Positions 7,198-15,443 of a DNA stretch of 34,357 nt are shown in pieces. How positions within the stretch are numbered: the first letter of the stretch is position 1; every line of letters starts with the position of its first letter. The position numbers and the translations under genes were made by a program. The notes under the pieces were generated by a model. That model saw nothing but the letters and a program-made list of their open reading frames with translations. It searched no databases and was not told the origin of the DNA. The DNA is from Ruminococcus sp. (lineage in GTDB: Bacteria > Bacillota_I > Bacilli_A > RF39 > UBA660): the NCBI GenBank assembly GCA_023663235.1, contig JAMPHW010000004.1:1-34357 (forward strand), written 5' to 3'.

Positions 7198-8720
7198 TTT
7201 TCAATTCTGCTAAAAAGAATTTCAGGATTATTTAACTTTTTACCTTCTTCTAATAAGCCAAATTCATTAATTGTATCAAAGGAAGTAAGATTTGTATTTA
7301 ATTGCTCAAATATTTTAGTACTTGTTGTAGGAATAAAGGGACTTAAGAGAACACTACAAATACGGATACTTTCTAGGAGATTATATAAAACAGTAGCTAA
7401 ACGCTCTTTTTTGGTTTCGTCTTTAGCTAAACTCCAAGGCATAGTTTCATCAATATACTTATTGCAGGCTTTTAAAACATTCATTATTTCTTCTAAAGCC
7501 TCATTGACTTTTAATTCATTCATTTTATTTTCAACAGCATCTTTTAAATCTTTAACATAATTAATTAATGCATTATCGAGGTCTTCATTTTCTTTAGGAT
7601 TAGTTATAATACCATCGAAATATTTATGACCCATACTTATCGTTCTATTAACTAGATTACCCAAATTGTTAGCTAAATCAGCATTAGATCTAGTTATTAG
7701 GGCTTCTTCAGAAAAGTTTCCATCATTGCCAAAAGGAACTTCACGAAGGGCATAATATCTTACAGCATCTACGCCATATTCAGAAATATATTCACGAGGG
7801 TCTTTATAATTTCCTAGACTTTTTGAAATTTTTCCGCCATCAATGATAAGCCAGCCATGACCAAAAACTTGTTTAGGTAGGGGAATATTTAAAGCCATTA
7901 ACATACAAGGCCAAATGATAGTATGAAATCTAACTATTTCTTTACCTACAATATGAAGGTCAGCAGGCCAATACTTTTGATATAAAGGATTAGTTTCATC
8001 TGGATATCCTAGTGATGTAATATAATTTGATAAGGCATCCACCCAGACATATACAACATGACTCGGGTCAAAATCAACTGGTATACCCCATTTAAATGAG
8101 GTTCTTGATACACATAAGTCTTCTAATCCTGGGTTTATAAAGTTATTTAACATTTCGTTTTTTCGGGATAGCGGTAAAATGAATTCTGGATTATCTTCAT
8201 AGTATTTAACTAATTTATCTTGATATTTAGATAATTTAAAGAAATAAGCTTCTTCACTAACAAGTTTTACTTCACGACCACAGTCAGGACATTTTCCATC
8301 AATAAGTTGGCTTTCTGTCCAAAAAGATTCACAAGGAATACAATATAGTCCTTCATATGATCCTTTATAAATATCTCCTTGGTCATATAGCTTTTTAAAA
8401 ATTGCTTGAACTGATTTTTCATGATTTTCATCAGTTGTTCTAATAAAATAATCGTAAGAAATACCTAGAGACGCCCATAAATCTTTTGCATCTTCGATAA
8501 TCTTATCAACATAAGCTTTAGGTGTTGTTCCTGCTTCTTTAGCTTTTTTTTCAATTTTTTCGCCATGCTCATCGGTGCCTGTTTGAAAGAAAACGTCATA
8601 ACCAGTTAATCTTTTATATCTAGATATAGCATCAGCGATAATTGTAGTATAACAATGTCCAATATGAAAATTGGCACTAGGGTAATAAATTGGGGTTGTA
8701 ATATAATATTTTTTATTCAT
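7191..8720 (-). CDS. metG: Methionyl-tRNA synthetase
   Basis: A 509-aa class I synthetase that charges tRNA-Met, needed for both initiation and elongation. The HIGH motif is at residues 19-22 and the KMSKS-type loop is 'GGKISKSLGN' near 295. A two-knuckle metal site (CIPC and CPDC) lies in the connective region. The anticodon-binding helical domain follows, but the C-terminal tRNA-binding extension found in about 650-aa Bacillus enzymes is absent. The start is ATG 8720 and not the GTG at 8729. Its own Shine-Dalgarno is weak (AAAGAG), and the start codon overlaps the end of a 33-aa ORF that has a perfect one, suggesting translational coupling. Expression is controlled by the T-box leader upstream. 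Confidence 0.96.
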   Translation of the reverse strand: MNKKYYITTPIYYPSANFHIGHCYTTIIADAISRYKRLTGYDVFFQTGTDEHGEKIEKKAKEAGTTPKAYVDKIIEDAKDLWASLGISYDYFIRTTDENHEKSVQAIFKKLYDQGDIYKGSYEGLYCIPCESFWTESQLIDGKCPDCGREVKLVSEEAYFFKLSKYQDKLVKYYEDNPEFILPLSRKNEMLNNFINPGLEDLCVSRTSFKWGIPVDFDPSHVVYVWVDALSNYITSLGYPDETNPLYQKYWPADLHIVGKEIVRFHTIIWPCMLMALNIPLPKQVFGHGWLIIDGGKISKSLGNYKDPREYISEYGVDAVRYYALREVPFGNDGNFSEEALITRSNADLANNLGNLVNRTISMGHKYFDGIITNPKENEDLDNALINYVKDLKDAVENKMNELKVNEALEEIMNVLKACNKYIDETMPWSLAKDETKKERLATVLYNLLESIRICSVLLSPFIPTTSTKIFEQLNTNLTSFDTINEFGLLEEGKKLNNPEILFSRIEKK

Positions 8721-8814
8721 AAATTTCACTCTTTCTATAATTATTTTTTATATGATTTAAGAGCCACATTCGAGTAGTAGCTAGTTTAGATACTAATAGT
8801 TTCAATATAGACAT
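8713..8814 (-). CDS. Candidate 33-aa small protein translationally coupled to metG
   Basis: The ORF starts with ATG at 8814, seven bases after a perfect AGGAGG, and stops with TAA at 8713-8715, overlapping the metG start in ATGAATAA. The product begins MSILKLLVSKLATTRMWLLN and has a basic, amphipathic C-terminal half. It sits between the T-box terminator and metG. It could be a real small protein, a leader peptide coupling translation into metG, or both. I recognise no family. The excellent ribosome binding site and exact overlap argue against chance. Confidence 0.6.
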   Translation of the reverse strand: MSILKLLVSKLATTRMWLLNHIKNNYRKSEIYE

Positions 8815-8835
8815 AGTAATTCCTCCTTAAACAAA

Positions 8836-9031
8836 TAAAAACCATAAATTAAGGACGGAGGTTTTCCGCGGTACCACCTTAATTCATGATTTTTTCATGC
8901 ACTTTAGCTCTTAACGCGAGTAGACGATTAAACTCAGGAGTCATCTTCCATAGTATTTTTTATTCATTTTCATCAGCCATGAACTTTCTTCAAAAAAAAT
9001 AATATGTACTCATTCCATCAACATTTAAGTT
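8836..9031 (-). ncRNA. T-box riboswitch (methionine) upstream of metG
   Basis: The conserved T-box sequence AAGGTGGTACCGCGG is at 8866-8880 (minus strand), followed by a complementary 3' arm and a T-run at about 8837-8841, forming the terminator/antiterminator switch. Stem I is traceable: a GAATGAGTAC-type 5' segment near 9005-9018 pairs with AAAAAATACT near 8952-8961, and the codon after it is ATG (8949-8951) followed by a purine, a Met specifier. Uncharged tRNA-Met should stabilise the antiterminator and allow transcription of the small ORF and metG. Confidence 0.9.
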
Positions 9032-9037
9032 GTACAT

Positions 9038-9067
9038 ATTATATTATATTTTATATTTAGATGTCAA
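9038..9067 (-). promoter_or_regulatory. SigA-type promoter of the metG T-box transcript
   Basis: Perfect TTGACA (9062-9067) and perfect TATAAT (9038-9043) are separated by 18 bases on the minus strand. The -35 overlaps the last codons of spoVT. Confidence 0.75.
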
Positions 9068-9572
9068 GATGTCTTGAAAAAATACTAGAAACTAATTTGC
9101 CAATATTTATTTCATCTTTAAGAGGCTTAGAACTATACATAATAATTAAACCGATACTATCATTTTGAGAAATTATAGGAATGAAAGCAAAATTTCCTAT
9201 TATTTTTACATTACTAACATTCAATTCATAATTTTCTTTTATTTTAATTTCACGTTCTTCAATTAAATTTAGGTATTCAGAAGGAATAGGGGTATTTAAT
9301 AAAGAATTATCAATGCCTTTAGTAGCTATAATTTTTTCACGATCGGTAATCATTATTTTATAGTTAAAATCATTATATATTATTTCACACAAAATATTTG
9401 CTAGAGTGCTAGAAGAAGCTAAACGGTGATATTTTTTTAAAATGATACTATCTTCATTTGTAAATATTTCAATATTTTCACCATCATGAATACCTAGATT
9501 TCTTCTTATTTCTTTTGGTATTACGATTCTTCCTAGCTCATCTATTCTTCTAATCATGCCTGTTGACTTCAA
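9057..9572 (-). CDS. spoVT: Stage V sporulation protein T, AbrB-family regulator
   Basis: A 171-aa DNA-binding regulator; in Bacillus it tunes SigG-dependent genes in the forespore. The N-terminal swapped-hairpin AbrB domain (residues 1-50, 'GMIRRIDELGRIVIPKEIRRNLGI') closely matches SpoVT, and a GAF-like C-terminal domain fills about 58-168. The start is TTG at 9572: it gives the family's MKxTG beginning and has GGAG nine bases upstream, whereas the first ATG (9557) would cut the DNA-binding arm. It lies downstream of mfd as in Bacillus, but with two extra genes between. A forespore-type promoter candidate precedes it. Confidence 0.93.
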   Translation of the reverse strand: MKSTGMIRRIDELGRIVIPKEIRRNLGIHDGENIEIFTNEDSIILKKYHRLASSSTLANILCEIIYNDFNYKIMITDREKIIATKGIDNSLLNTPIPSEYLNLIEEREIKIKENYELNVSNVKIIGNFAFIPIISQNDSIGLIIMYSSKPLKDEINIGKLVSSIFSRHLDI

Positions 9573-9596
9573 AGTTTACAACTCCATTTCTAATAT

Positions 9597-9625
9597 TAAT
9601 ATTAGCTAATAGAGTTTAAATATAC
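9597..9625 (-). promoter_or_regulatory. Possible SigG/SigF-type promoter of spoVT
   Basis: On the minus strand GTATA (9621-9625) and AATATTA (9597-9603) are 17 bases apart, compatible with the SigG pattern (GnATR, 17-18 bases, CATnnTA) except the first -10 base. In Bacillus spoVT is SigG-dependent. The match is short and A+T-rich, so it is only suggestive. Confidence 0.35.
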
Positions 9626-9653
9626 TAAAAAAGAAGAATTTATTGTTCTTCTT
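9626..9653 (-). terminator. Terminator of the HD-like gene
   Basis: On the minus strand AAGAAGAA and TTCTTCTT form an 8-bp perfect stem with a 7-base loop (9631-9653), followed by TTTT. Confidence 0.7.
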
Positions 9654-10272
9654 AGTTTAATTCTTGAATGGCTTTTGATAAATCCTTAAATAGCTCGTCA
9701 CTATAAAGTTTTCTATCATATAGAATAAAGCCATCACTTGCATTTTGCATTTTTGGGATTATTTCATTTGCTAATTCTTCACCAAAATATTTAGCATCTT
9801 CTTTAGCAACTTCTAATTCCATATTATTATTTATATCATATAGTTTTGCTTGGAAATCAGCCTCAATCTTGCTTAATTGAAAAACAAACTTAGCTTCTTT
9901 ACTACTATTAGAATTATATTCTTTAACTAATTCAACTATTTCTTCTTGTTTTACTAAACCATCAGTTAATTCAGTAATTTTAGCTAAAGCTTTAGAAGCA
10001 CGCTCCTCTTTACTTTCATAATCTCTAGTGCTATTTTCTTTTAAATCAATTTTTTCTAATTCTTTTACAATAAGCATTTTAAATACTTTAAGCATATCCA
10101 AATTTAGATTATGTTCACTATCTAAAGCGATAGCTAGAACTAAACAACCATAGATATGTTCCGCAACTGATTCAAGTCTTTCGCTTGATACTTCAAGCTC
10201 TTTCCAACCTGTACGAATAATATTTTTTAAATTATTAGCGGCAATATAAAATTTTATTATTTTACTATTCAT
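9652..10272 (-). CDS. Degenerate HD-domain (HD_3/YfbR-like) protein
   Basis: A 206-aa cytoplasmic protein resembling the HD_3/YfbR family of metal-dependent nucleotide phosphohydrolases: 'LKNIIRTGW', 'ERLESVAEHIYG', 'EAKFVFQLSKIEADFQAK'. The first histidine (H39 in AEH) is kept, but the HD/HE pair that should follow is K70-E71 ('MLIVKELEKI'), the usual GD.T stretch is replaced, and the D of the 'DKLEADLQAK' block is S134. Catalysis is therefore unlikely, and a binding or regulatory role is inferred. The start at 10272 has AAGGAG about six bases upstream; an in-frame codon at 10311 lacks one. Located between mfd and spoVT, with its own terminator. Confidence 0.65.
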   Translation of the reverse strand: MNSKIIKFYIAANNLKNIIRTGWKELEVSSERLESVAEHIYGCLVLAIALDSEHNLNLDMLKVFKMLIVKELEKIDLKENSTRDYESKEERASKALAKITELTDGLVKQEEIVELVKEYNSNSSKEAKFVFQLSKIEADFQAKLYDINNNMELEVAKEDAKYFGEELANEIIPKMQNASDGFILYDRKLYSDELFKDLSKAIQELN

Positions 10273-10347
10273 AAAATTTCTCCTTTCTTTATTATTATAT
10301 AATATTTTCAATTAAAATAAAAGCAAAATATTTTGAGCTTTACTTTT

Positions 10348-10376
10348 TAAAGAAAAAGAACTTTTTATAAGTTCTT
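10348..10376 (-). terminator. Terminator of the 161-aa unknown gene
   Basis: On the minus strand AAGAACTT and AAGTTCTT (10356-10376) form a perfect 8-bp stem, followed by a T-rich tail. It overlaps the stop codon of the gene. Confidence 0.7.
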
Positions 10377-10860
10377 AGTTTCTTGTTTGACCTTGTAATT
10401 GTTCTAAATCTGTTATTTTTCCCAAAAGTTCATTTATTTGTTGTTGATATTTCACTTCTTCAGCCGAAGTTTCTCTTATTACAACAGTACTTAAGAGTAC
10501 TCGAGCTAATAATAATGCTAATTCTGGTGTTATTTTATTACTTTCTAATCTTAACATAAAAATTTCATACTGATTTGCCCAAGGCTTATAATCTACTATA
10601 TTTGTGCTAAAATGATTTAGAAGATTTTTATAATATTTTATTTGGATTTCAGGTTCTATTAAAGCTGGCCCTTTAGCAACAGTATTAAATTCTGTAGATT
10701 CAGGAATTATCTGTCTCCAAAATCTTTCATTAGCTAATTCAGCTTCTTTCATACTAGAATGTTCACTTCCATCTAAAGCTCTAAATGGATATAACACCTC
10801 TTTATTAATTTTTGGTATTTCTATTAACTCACAAATGGATTTATCTTCTCTTAAACTCAT
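10375..10860 (-). CDS. Uncharacterised protein, 161 aa
   Basis: A soluble protein without signal, membrane segment or recognised motif. The N-terminal half is mixed and charged, the region 115-135 is a leucine/alanine-rich helix ('ELALLLARVLLSTVV'), and the C-terminus is a likely short coiled coil ('QQQINELLGKITDLEQLQGQ'). The ATG at 10860 follows AAAGGGG at good distance; the in-frame start at 10899 does not. It lies between mfd and the degenerate HD protein, separated from the latter by a terminator. No function is assigned. Confidence 0.6.
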   Translation of the reverse strand: MSLREDKSICELIEIPKINKEVLYPFRALDGSEHSSMKEAELANERFWRQIIPESTEFNTVAKGPALIEPEIQIKYYKNLLNHFSTNIVDYKPWANQYEIFMLRLESNKITPELALLLARVLLSTVVIRETSAEEVKYQQQINELLGKITDLEQLQGQTRN

Positions 10861-10929
10861 AATAACATCCCCTTTCAATGGATTTATATTATAACACATA
10901 TTTTTAAAATGTCAAATTGAGTGATTTTT

Positions 10930-10943
10930 ATTTCCTGGGAAAT
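10930..10943. promoter_or_regulatory. Candidate Noc-binding site 2 (CCTGGG form)
   Basis: ATTTCCTGGGAAAT lies in the short gap between mfd and the 161-aa gene. The dyad extends to TTATTTCC/GGGAAATAA, and TTGTTAGTAA follows three bases later (10947-10956). Confidence 0.7.
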
Positions 10944-10956
10944 AATTTGTTAGTAA

Positions 10957-13900
10957 CTAAAGATAGGATTTTATTAGTTCTAAAAGTGGTACAAAAGTAT
11001 AAAGGAAATGTTTATCGGATTGTTTTAAAATTAAAGAGATGATAATTCTTTTATTTTGGTATTTAAACTTTAAATTAGAATTAATATTATAGCTTTCTAA
11101 GAATAGTTTATCAGCTTTTAAACTATTTGAAATATTTTCAGGTAGTTCAACTTCTAGATAGCTCTTAGTTTGAGTTACTCTTTTGATTCCTAAGAAGTTT
11201 GCTAGTTTTTCAAACCATTCTTCATACATATAAATTATTAAATCTTCATTAACAGCACCAAAGCGATCTTCTAGTTCTGATTTAATTTTTTCTAAGCTTT
11301 CTTTAGAATCAATTTCATTTATTTTATTGTGAATTTCTATTTTAATTTCATCATCACTTATATAATCATCATTAATATGAGTACTTACATTAATTAAAGC
11401 GGTTGGACTAGTATCCTCAGGAATTTCTTCACCTTTTAATCGTTTCATTTCTTCTTCAATCATTTGCATATACAGGTTTATACCAACACTATCGACAAAG
11501 CCTGCCTGTTCTGAGCCTAAAATATCACCAGCTCCACGGATAGCTAAGTCACGCATAGCAATACGATAACCACTTCCAAGTTCAGTAAACTCCTTTATTG
11601 CTTCTAGTCTTTTAATAGCTGTCTCATTTAGAACCTTACTTTTATTATAAAGAAGATAAGCATAAGCAATTTTATTTGAACGTCCAACGCGACCTCTTAT
11701 TTGATAAAGTTGAGACAAACCAAAATGGTCAGCATTATAAATTATTAACGTATTAGCATTAGGAATATCAATACCAGTTTCAATTATAGTAGTACAGATT
11801 AAAATATCATATTTATAATCAACAAAGTCTTGCATTATTTCTTCTAATTCGCTCTTAGTCATACGACCATGCGCGGTTATAATACGAGCTTCAGGTACTA
11901 ATTTAGAAAGTTTTCTTTTAATACTTGTTAACTCTTCAATATTATTATATAGGACAAAAGCTTGGCCTTTTCTTGATAATTCCTTATATAGGGCATCTCT
12001 TACAATTAAATCTTGCTCTTCTAAAACGTAGGTCTGGATAGGATAACGATTAACTGGAGCGGTATCGATAACGGATAAATCACGAAGACCTGACATAGCC
12101 ATTTTTAAAGTACGAGGAATAGGGGTAGCAGATAGTGTTAAAACATTAACGTCATTTTTATACTTTTTAATTTTTTCTTTATGAGTTACGCCAAAACGTT
12201 GTTCTTCATCTACTATTAAAAGGCCTAATTCTTTAAATTTAATGTCATCACTTAAAAGACGATGAGTACCAAAAATAATATCTATTTTACCATTTTGCAA
12301 ATCTTCTAATATCCTTTTAGTTTCTTTTTGGGTTGTAAAACGGTTTAAAAGAGCAATAGTTATAGGATAATCAGCAAAACGAGTTAAAGCAGAAGTATAT
12401 TGTTGTTTGGATAAAATAGTAGTAGGGCATAAGTAAAAAACTTGCTTATTATTTAGAACTGTTTTAAACATAGCCCTGAAAGCAACTTCGGTTTTGCCAA
12501 AGCCAACATCTCCACACAATAGTCTATCCATAGGAACTGTATCTTTTAAATCTTTATCAATTTCGATTATGGCTTTTTCTTGGTCTTTAGTTGGCTCATA
12601 TTCAAAGCTTGAAGCGAAATTATCTTCCAACTCATAAGTTTCATATATAGGACCTTTTAAAGCTTTTCTTTCAGCATAAAGCTTTAATAATTCAGATGAT
12701 ATATCTTTAATTCTTTTTTCAACACTTCTTTTAGTTTTAGCCCATGATGTACTATTTAATTTATTTATTTTAGGTTTTAGCCCTTCTTTAGAAGTATATT
12801 TTAAGATAGTGTTCATTTTTTCAACAGGAACGTAAACTTTATCGTTACCATCATATAATATTTCAATATAGTCTTTTTTTAAACCATTTTGTGTTAGTGT
12901 CTTAATACCATTATAAATACCTATTCCATGAGCCATATGAACGACATAGTCACCAAGATTAATGGCATTTATATCTTGAATTTTACGACCAATTTTATAA
13001 GAATTTTTATATTTTATTTCGGTTTTTGCAGTTTTTTCGATATCATTTTCGCTAATAATAACATATTTATCAATAATAAAACCTTTAGGAAGATATTTTC
13101 TAATTATTTGATAAGAGCCCGTTAAGTGTTCTTTTAAGATTTTAATTTGGTTTTCTTTAGACAAATAAAATATTACTTGATATCCTAATTTTTGCCATGA
13201 TAAGACATTTTCGCTTAACTTTTCGAAATTAGAATTAAAGTTTGTTATTTCTTTCGATGAATAATTAATAATATTAGTTGCACTTTTATTATCTAAGAAA
13301 TTTAAATAAAGAACATCTTTGGGATTTATATCATTTAGAGAAAACATAAATTTAGTATTAGGATCAAGTTCTTTGGAAACACGATATTCGAACATTTCTT
13401 GTTCTAATTTTTGATAACTAGCTTTTATTTGGGAGTAGTCTATCATTACTACAACAGGAGAAGAAGCATATTCATAGAGACTTGACTTATTTTCAGTGTT
13501 TATTTCGCCATTTGATATAAGATTTACTTCATCAGTAGGATTTATTGACATTTGAGTATTTTCATCAAAGATTCTAATAGATTCAATAGTATTACCAAAA
13601 AATTCAATACGAATTGGGTGTTCATTTAAAGTTACAAAAATATCGATAACATAGCCTCTTACAGCATATTCACCAGTAGTAGTAACAATAGTATCTCGTT
13701 TATAATCTAATTCATTTAGAATTTCAATAAGTTTATCTCGATTAATTTCATCGCCTTTTTTTAATTTAATATTTAATTTATTTTGAACTTTAGCGTCAGT
13801 TAGAAATTTTAAATAGCCAGTTAGATTAGTGACAATTATGCCATTTTCACTTTTAATTCTTTCAAGAGTTTCAATACGAGTTGTCTTAAGCTCAGGTGAT

Positions 13901-14136
13901 ATTGCTAGGGCGGCGCTAGTTAAAAAGTCATCCATAGGAAAAAGAAAAGTATTATCCTCAAAACTTTTTATACCTGAATATAATTCATTAGCTTCATATA
14001 AAGAGCTAGTTAAGACAATGACGTTTTGTTTACGATTTTGAAATAATTTAGACACGTAAAAATGAGCTAAAGTTTTAGTTAAGCCCGTTATAGTTAAATC
14101 ATTTTCAAATTTAAAATATTCATTTAAAAAGTCCAT
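10957..14136 (-). CDS. mfd: Transcription-repair coupling factor Mfd
   Basis: A 1059-aa ATP-dependent DNA translocase that removes stalled RNA polymerase from lesions and recruits UvrA. The N-terminal UvrB-homology region is followed by the RNA-polymerase-interaction domain ('LGDYVVHMAHGIGIYNGI' near residue 400), a RecG-like motor with Walker A 'CGDVGFGKTE', 'DEEQRFGV' box and 'QIRGRVGR' motif VI, and a C-terminal TRCF domain. It is about 100 residues shorter than Bacillus Mfd, spread over the N-terminal part and linkers, but no motor motif is missing. It starts four bases after the pth stop codon with a poor ribosome binding site, so translation is probably coupled to pth. Confidence 0.96.
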   Translation of the reverse strand: MDFLNEYFKFENDLTITGLTKTLAHFYVSKLFQNRKQNVIVLTSSLYEANELYSGIKSFEDNTFLFPMDDFLTSAALAISPELKTTRIETLERIKSENGIIVTNLTGYLKFLTDAKVQNKLNIKLKKGDEINRDKLIEILNELDYKRDTIVTTTGEYAVRGYVIDIFVTLNEHPIRIEFFGNTIESIRIFDENTQMSINPTDEVNLISNGEINTENKSSLYEYASSPVVVMIDYSQIKASYQKLEQEMFEYRVSKELDPNTKFMFSLNDINPKDVLYLNFLDNKSATNIINYSSKEITNFNSNFEKLSENVLSWQKLGYQVIFYLSKENQIKILKEHLTGSYQIIRKYLPKGFIIDKYVIISENDIEKTAKTEIKYKNSYKIGRKIQDINAINLGDYVVHMAHGIGIYNGIKTLTQNGLKKDYIEILYDGNDKVYVPVEKMNTILKYTSKEGLKPKINKLNSTSWAKTKRSVEKRIKDISSELLKLYAERKALKGPIYETYELEDNFASSFEYEPTKDQEKAIIEIDKDLKDTVPMDRLLCGDVGFGKTEVAFRAMFKTVLNNKQVFYLCPTTILSKQQYTSALTRFADYPITIALLNRFTTQKETKRILEDLQNGKIDIIFGTHRLLSDDIKFKELGLLIVDEEQRFGVTHKEKIKKYKNDVNVLTLSATPIPRTLKMAMSGLRDLSVIDTAPVNRYPIQTYVLEEQDLIVRDALYKELSRKGQAFVLYNNIEELTSIKRKLSKLVPEARIITAHGRMTKSELEEIMQDFVDYKYDILICTTIIETGIDIPNANTLIIYNADHFGLSQLYQIRGRVGRSNKIAYAYLLYNKSKVLNETAIKRLEAIKEFTELGSGYRIAMRDLAIRGAGDILGSEQAGFVDSVGINLYMQMIEEEMKRLKGEEIPEDTSPTALINVSTHINDDYISDDEIKIEIHNKINEIDSKESLEKIKSELEDRFGAVNEDLIIYMYEEWFEKLANFLGIKRVTQTKSYLEVELPENISNSLKADKLFLESYNINSNLKFKYQNKRIIISLILKQSDKHFLYTFVPLLELIKSYL

Positions 14137-14140
14137 TTTA

Positions 14141-14722
14141 TCACGACTTTCTATTATATTTATTCATTAATTTATTTATATCATCTTTTAAAAATTCATC
14201 AATTATGTTATTAAAAGTAGGGTACAGATTATTTAGTTTTTCACTTTCTTCACTCGAAAAGTGACCTAAAACATAATCTTTTGTATCTATTTCTTTATTA
14301 CTAGATATGCCTATTTTTAATCTAGTAAAAGCATTAGTGCCTAGATTATTAATGATAGATTTGATGCCATTATGACCACCAGAAGAGCTGTCCTTTTTTA
14401 AGCGATATGTTCCAAATTTCAAGTCTAAGTCATCATGAATTATTAAAATATCTTTTATATCAATTTTATAGTAATTAACAAATTCTATGATAGATTCACC
14501 AGATAAGTTCATGTATGTAGTTGGTTTTACAAGAAATACTTTTTCATTATTGATATTTAAATTTAAGTATTCGGCTTTAAATTTTGTTTGCCAATTAACA
14601 TTAGATAGATTATACTTAGTTTTTAAATGGTTTAAATAATTATCTATAGTCATAAAACCAATATTATGTCTAGTGTTATGATATTCTAGTCCAGGATTTC
14701 CTAGTCCAACAATTAGTTTCAT
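14141..14722 (-). CDS. pth: Peptidyl-tRNA hydrolase
   Basis: A 193-aa enzyme that releases peptides from peptidyl-tRNA dropped from ribosomes. N9, catalytic H19 in 'NTRHNIGF', 'IHDDLDL' with the active-site aspartate, and 'SSGGHNGIKS' are all present. The length is normal. The GAGGTG ribosome binding site is strong. The stop is TGA, showing TGA is a stop in this genome. The gene is followed almost immediately by mfd, the same pair as spoVC-mfd in Bacillus. Confidence 0.96.
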   Translation of the reverse strand: MKLIVGLGNPGLEYHNTRHNIGFMTIDNYLNHLKTKYNLSNVNWQTKFKAEYLNLNINNEKVFLVKPTTYMNLSGESIIEFVNYYKIDIKDILIIHDDLDLKFGTYRLKKDSSSGGHNGIKSIINNLGTNAFTRLKIGISSNKEIDTKDYVLGHFSSEESEKLNNLYPTFNNIIDEFLKDDINKLMNKYNRKS

Positions 14723-14734
14723 ATTATCACCTCT

Positions 14735-15442
14735 TTAATTAAATATATTTTGATAAGTTTTAGTATCACGATTGATTACTTTAGTACTTATTTTAGTACT
14801 ACCTATATTACCATTTTTCGTGAAAAACAACAACATCATTATAGCACAACTTTCAGATTCTTTGGCAATAAATTTGATACTTTTTAAAGTTAAATGATAA
14901 TTATGAGCTAAAGTTATAATTTCTTCTAAACGTTCAGGGCGATGGACAAGATAAAACTTACCTCTATCTTTTAAAAGATCACTAGTTACTTTAAAGATAT
15001 CTTCGATAGTAACAGTTAATTCATGACGAGCTAGAGCTTTCTCATAATTAGTATTAATTAAAGATGTGGGGGTTGTTTTAAAAAAAGGGGGATTGCATGT
15101 TATAATGTCAAAATTATTTCCCGGGAAATAATTGTTAGTAACTTTAACATTTTCATTTAGCATAGTTATGCGATTTTCTAGATGATTATATTTAATACTT
15201 TCAAGAGCTAGATTATATATGTCTTTTTGTAGTTCAACACCTGTTATGGATAAATTAGTACGAGAAGCCAAAATTAAAGGTAGTGGGGCATTTCCACTAC
15301 ATAAATCTAGTAAAGTTTGATCATTTTTAGAAATTTTTACAAATTCTGCAAGAAGTAAACTATCAAGAGAAAACTTAAATTTATCACTATCTTGATAAAT
15401 TTTTAAACCATAATCATATAAATCATTAAGAACAACGCTCAC
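14735..15442 (-). CDS. TrmN6/YabB-like tRNA adenine-N6 methyltransferase
   Basis: A 235-aa class I SAM-dependent methyltransferase. 'LLDLCSGNAPLPLIL' (SAM motif I) lies near residues 43-57, and the catalytic NPPF tetrapeptide in 'ITCNPPFFKT' near 113-122 marks an N6-adenine enzyme. The position after ricT matches yabB in Bacillus, and the family member TrmN6 modifies A37 of tRNA1-Val in E. coli; the exact tRNA target here is inference. The start is GTG at 15442 with AGGAG six bases upstream, inside the end of ricT. The stretch 'NYFPGNN' is encoded by an embedded Noc-type palindrome. Confidence 0.85.
   Translation of the reverse strand: MSVVLNDLYDYGLKIYQDSDKFKFSLDSLLLAEFVKISKNDQTLLDLCSGNAPLPLILASRTNLSITGVELQKDIYNLALESIKYNHLENRITMLNENVKVTNNYFPGNNFDIITCNPPFFKTTPTSLINTNYEKALARHELTVTIEDIFKVTSDLLKDRGKFYLVHRPERLEEIITLAHNYHLTLKSIKFIAKESESCAIMMLLFFTKNGNIGSTKISTKVINRDTKTYQNIFN
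15116..15129. promoter_or_regulatory. Candidate Noc-binding site 3 (perfect consensus)
   Basis: ATTTCCCGGGAAAT is identical to the Bacillus Noc consensus and lies within the trmN-like gene. The dyad extends by AATT-type flanks, and TTGTTAGTAA follows two bases later (15132-15141). Confidence 0.8.
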
Positions 15443-15443
15443 T

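Noticed and set aside
9001-9040. AATATGTAC / GTACATATT inverted repeat followed by T8, looking like a terminator of spoVT
   Set aside because: It overlaps the -10 of the metG leader promoter and the T-run belongs to stem I of the T-box, where it pairs with a downstream A-run.
14141-14143. Mycoplasma-type genetic code suggested by the very low G+C content
   Set aside because: pth ends in TGA where the family ends, and tryptophans are encoded by TGG, so TGA is a stop.
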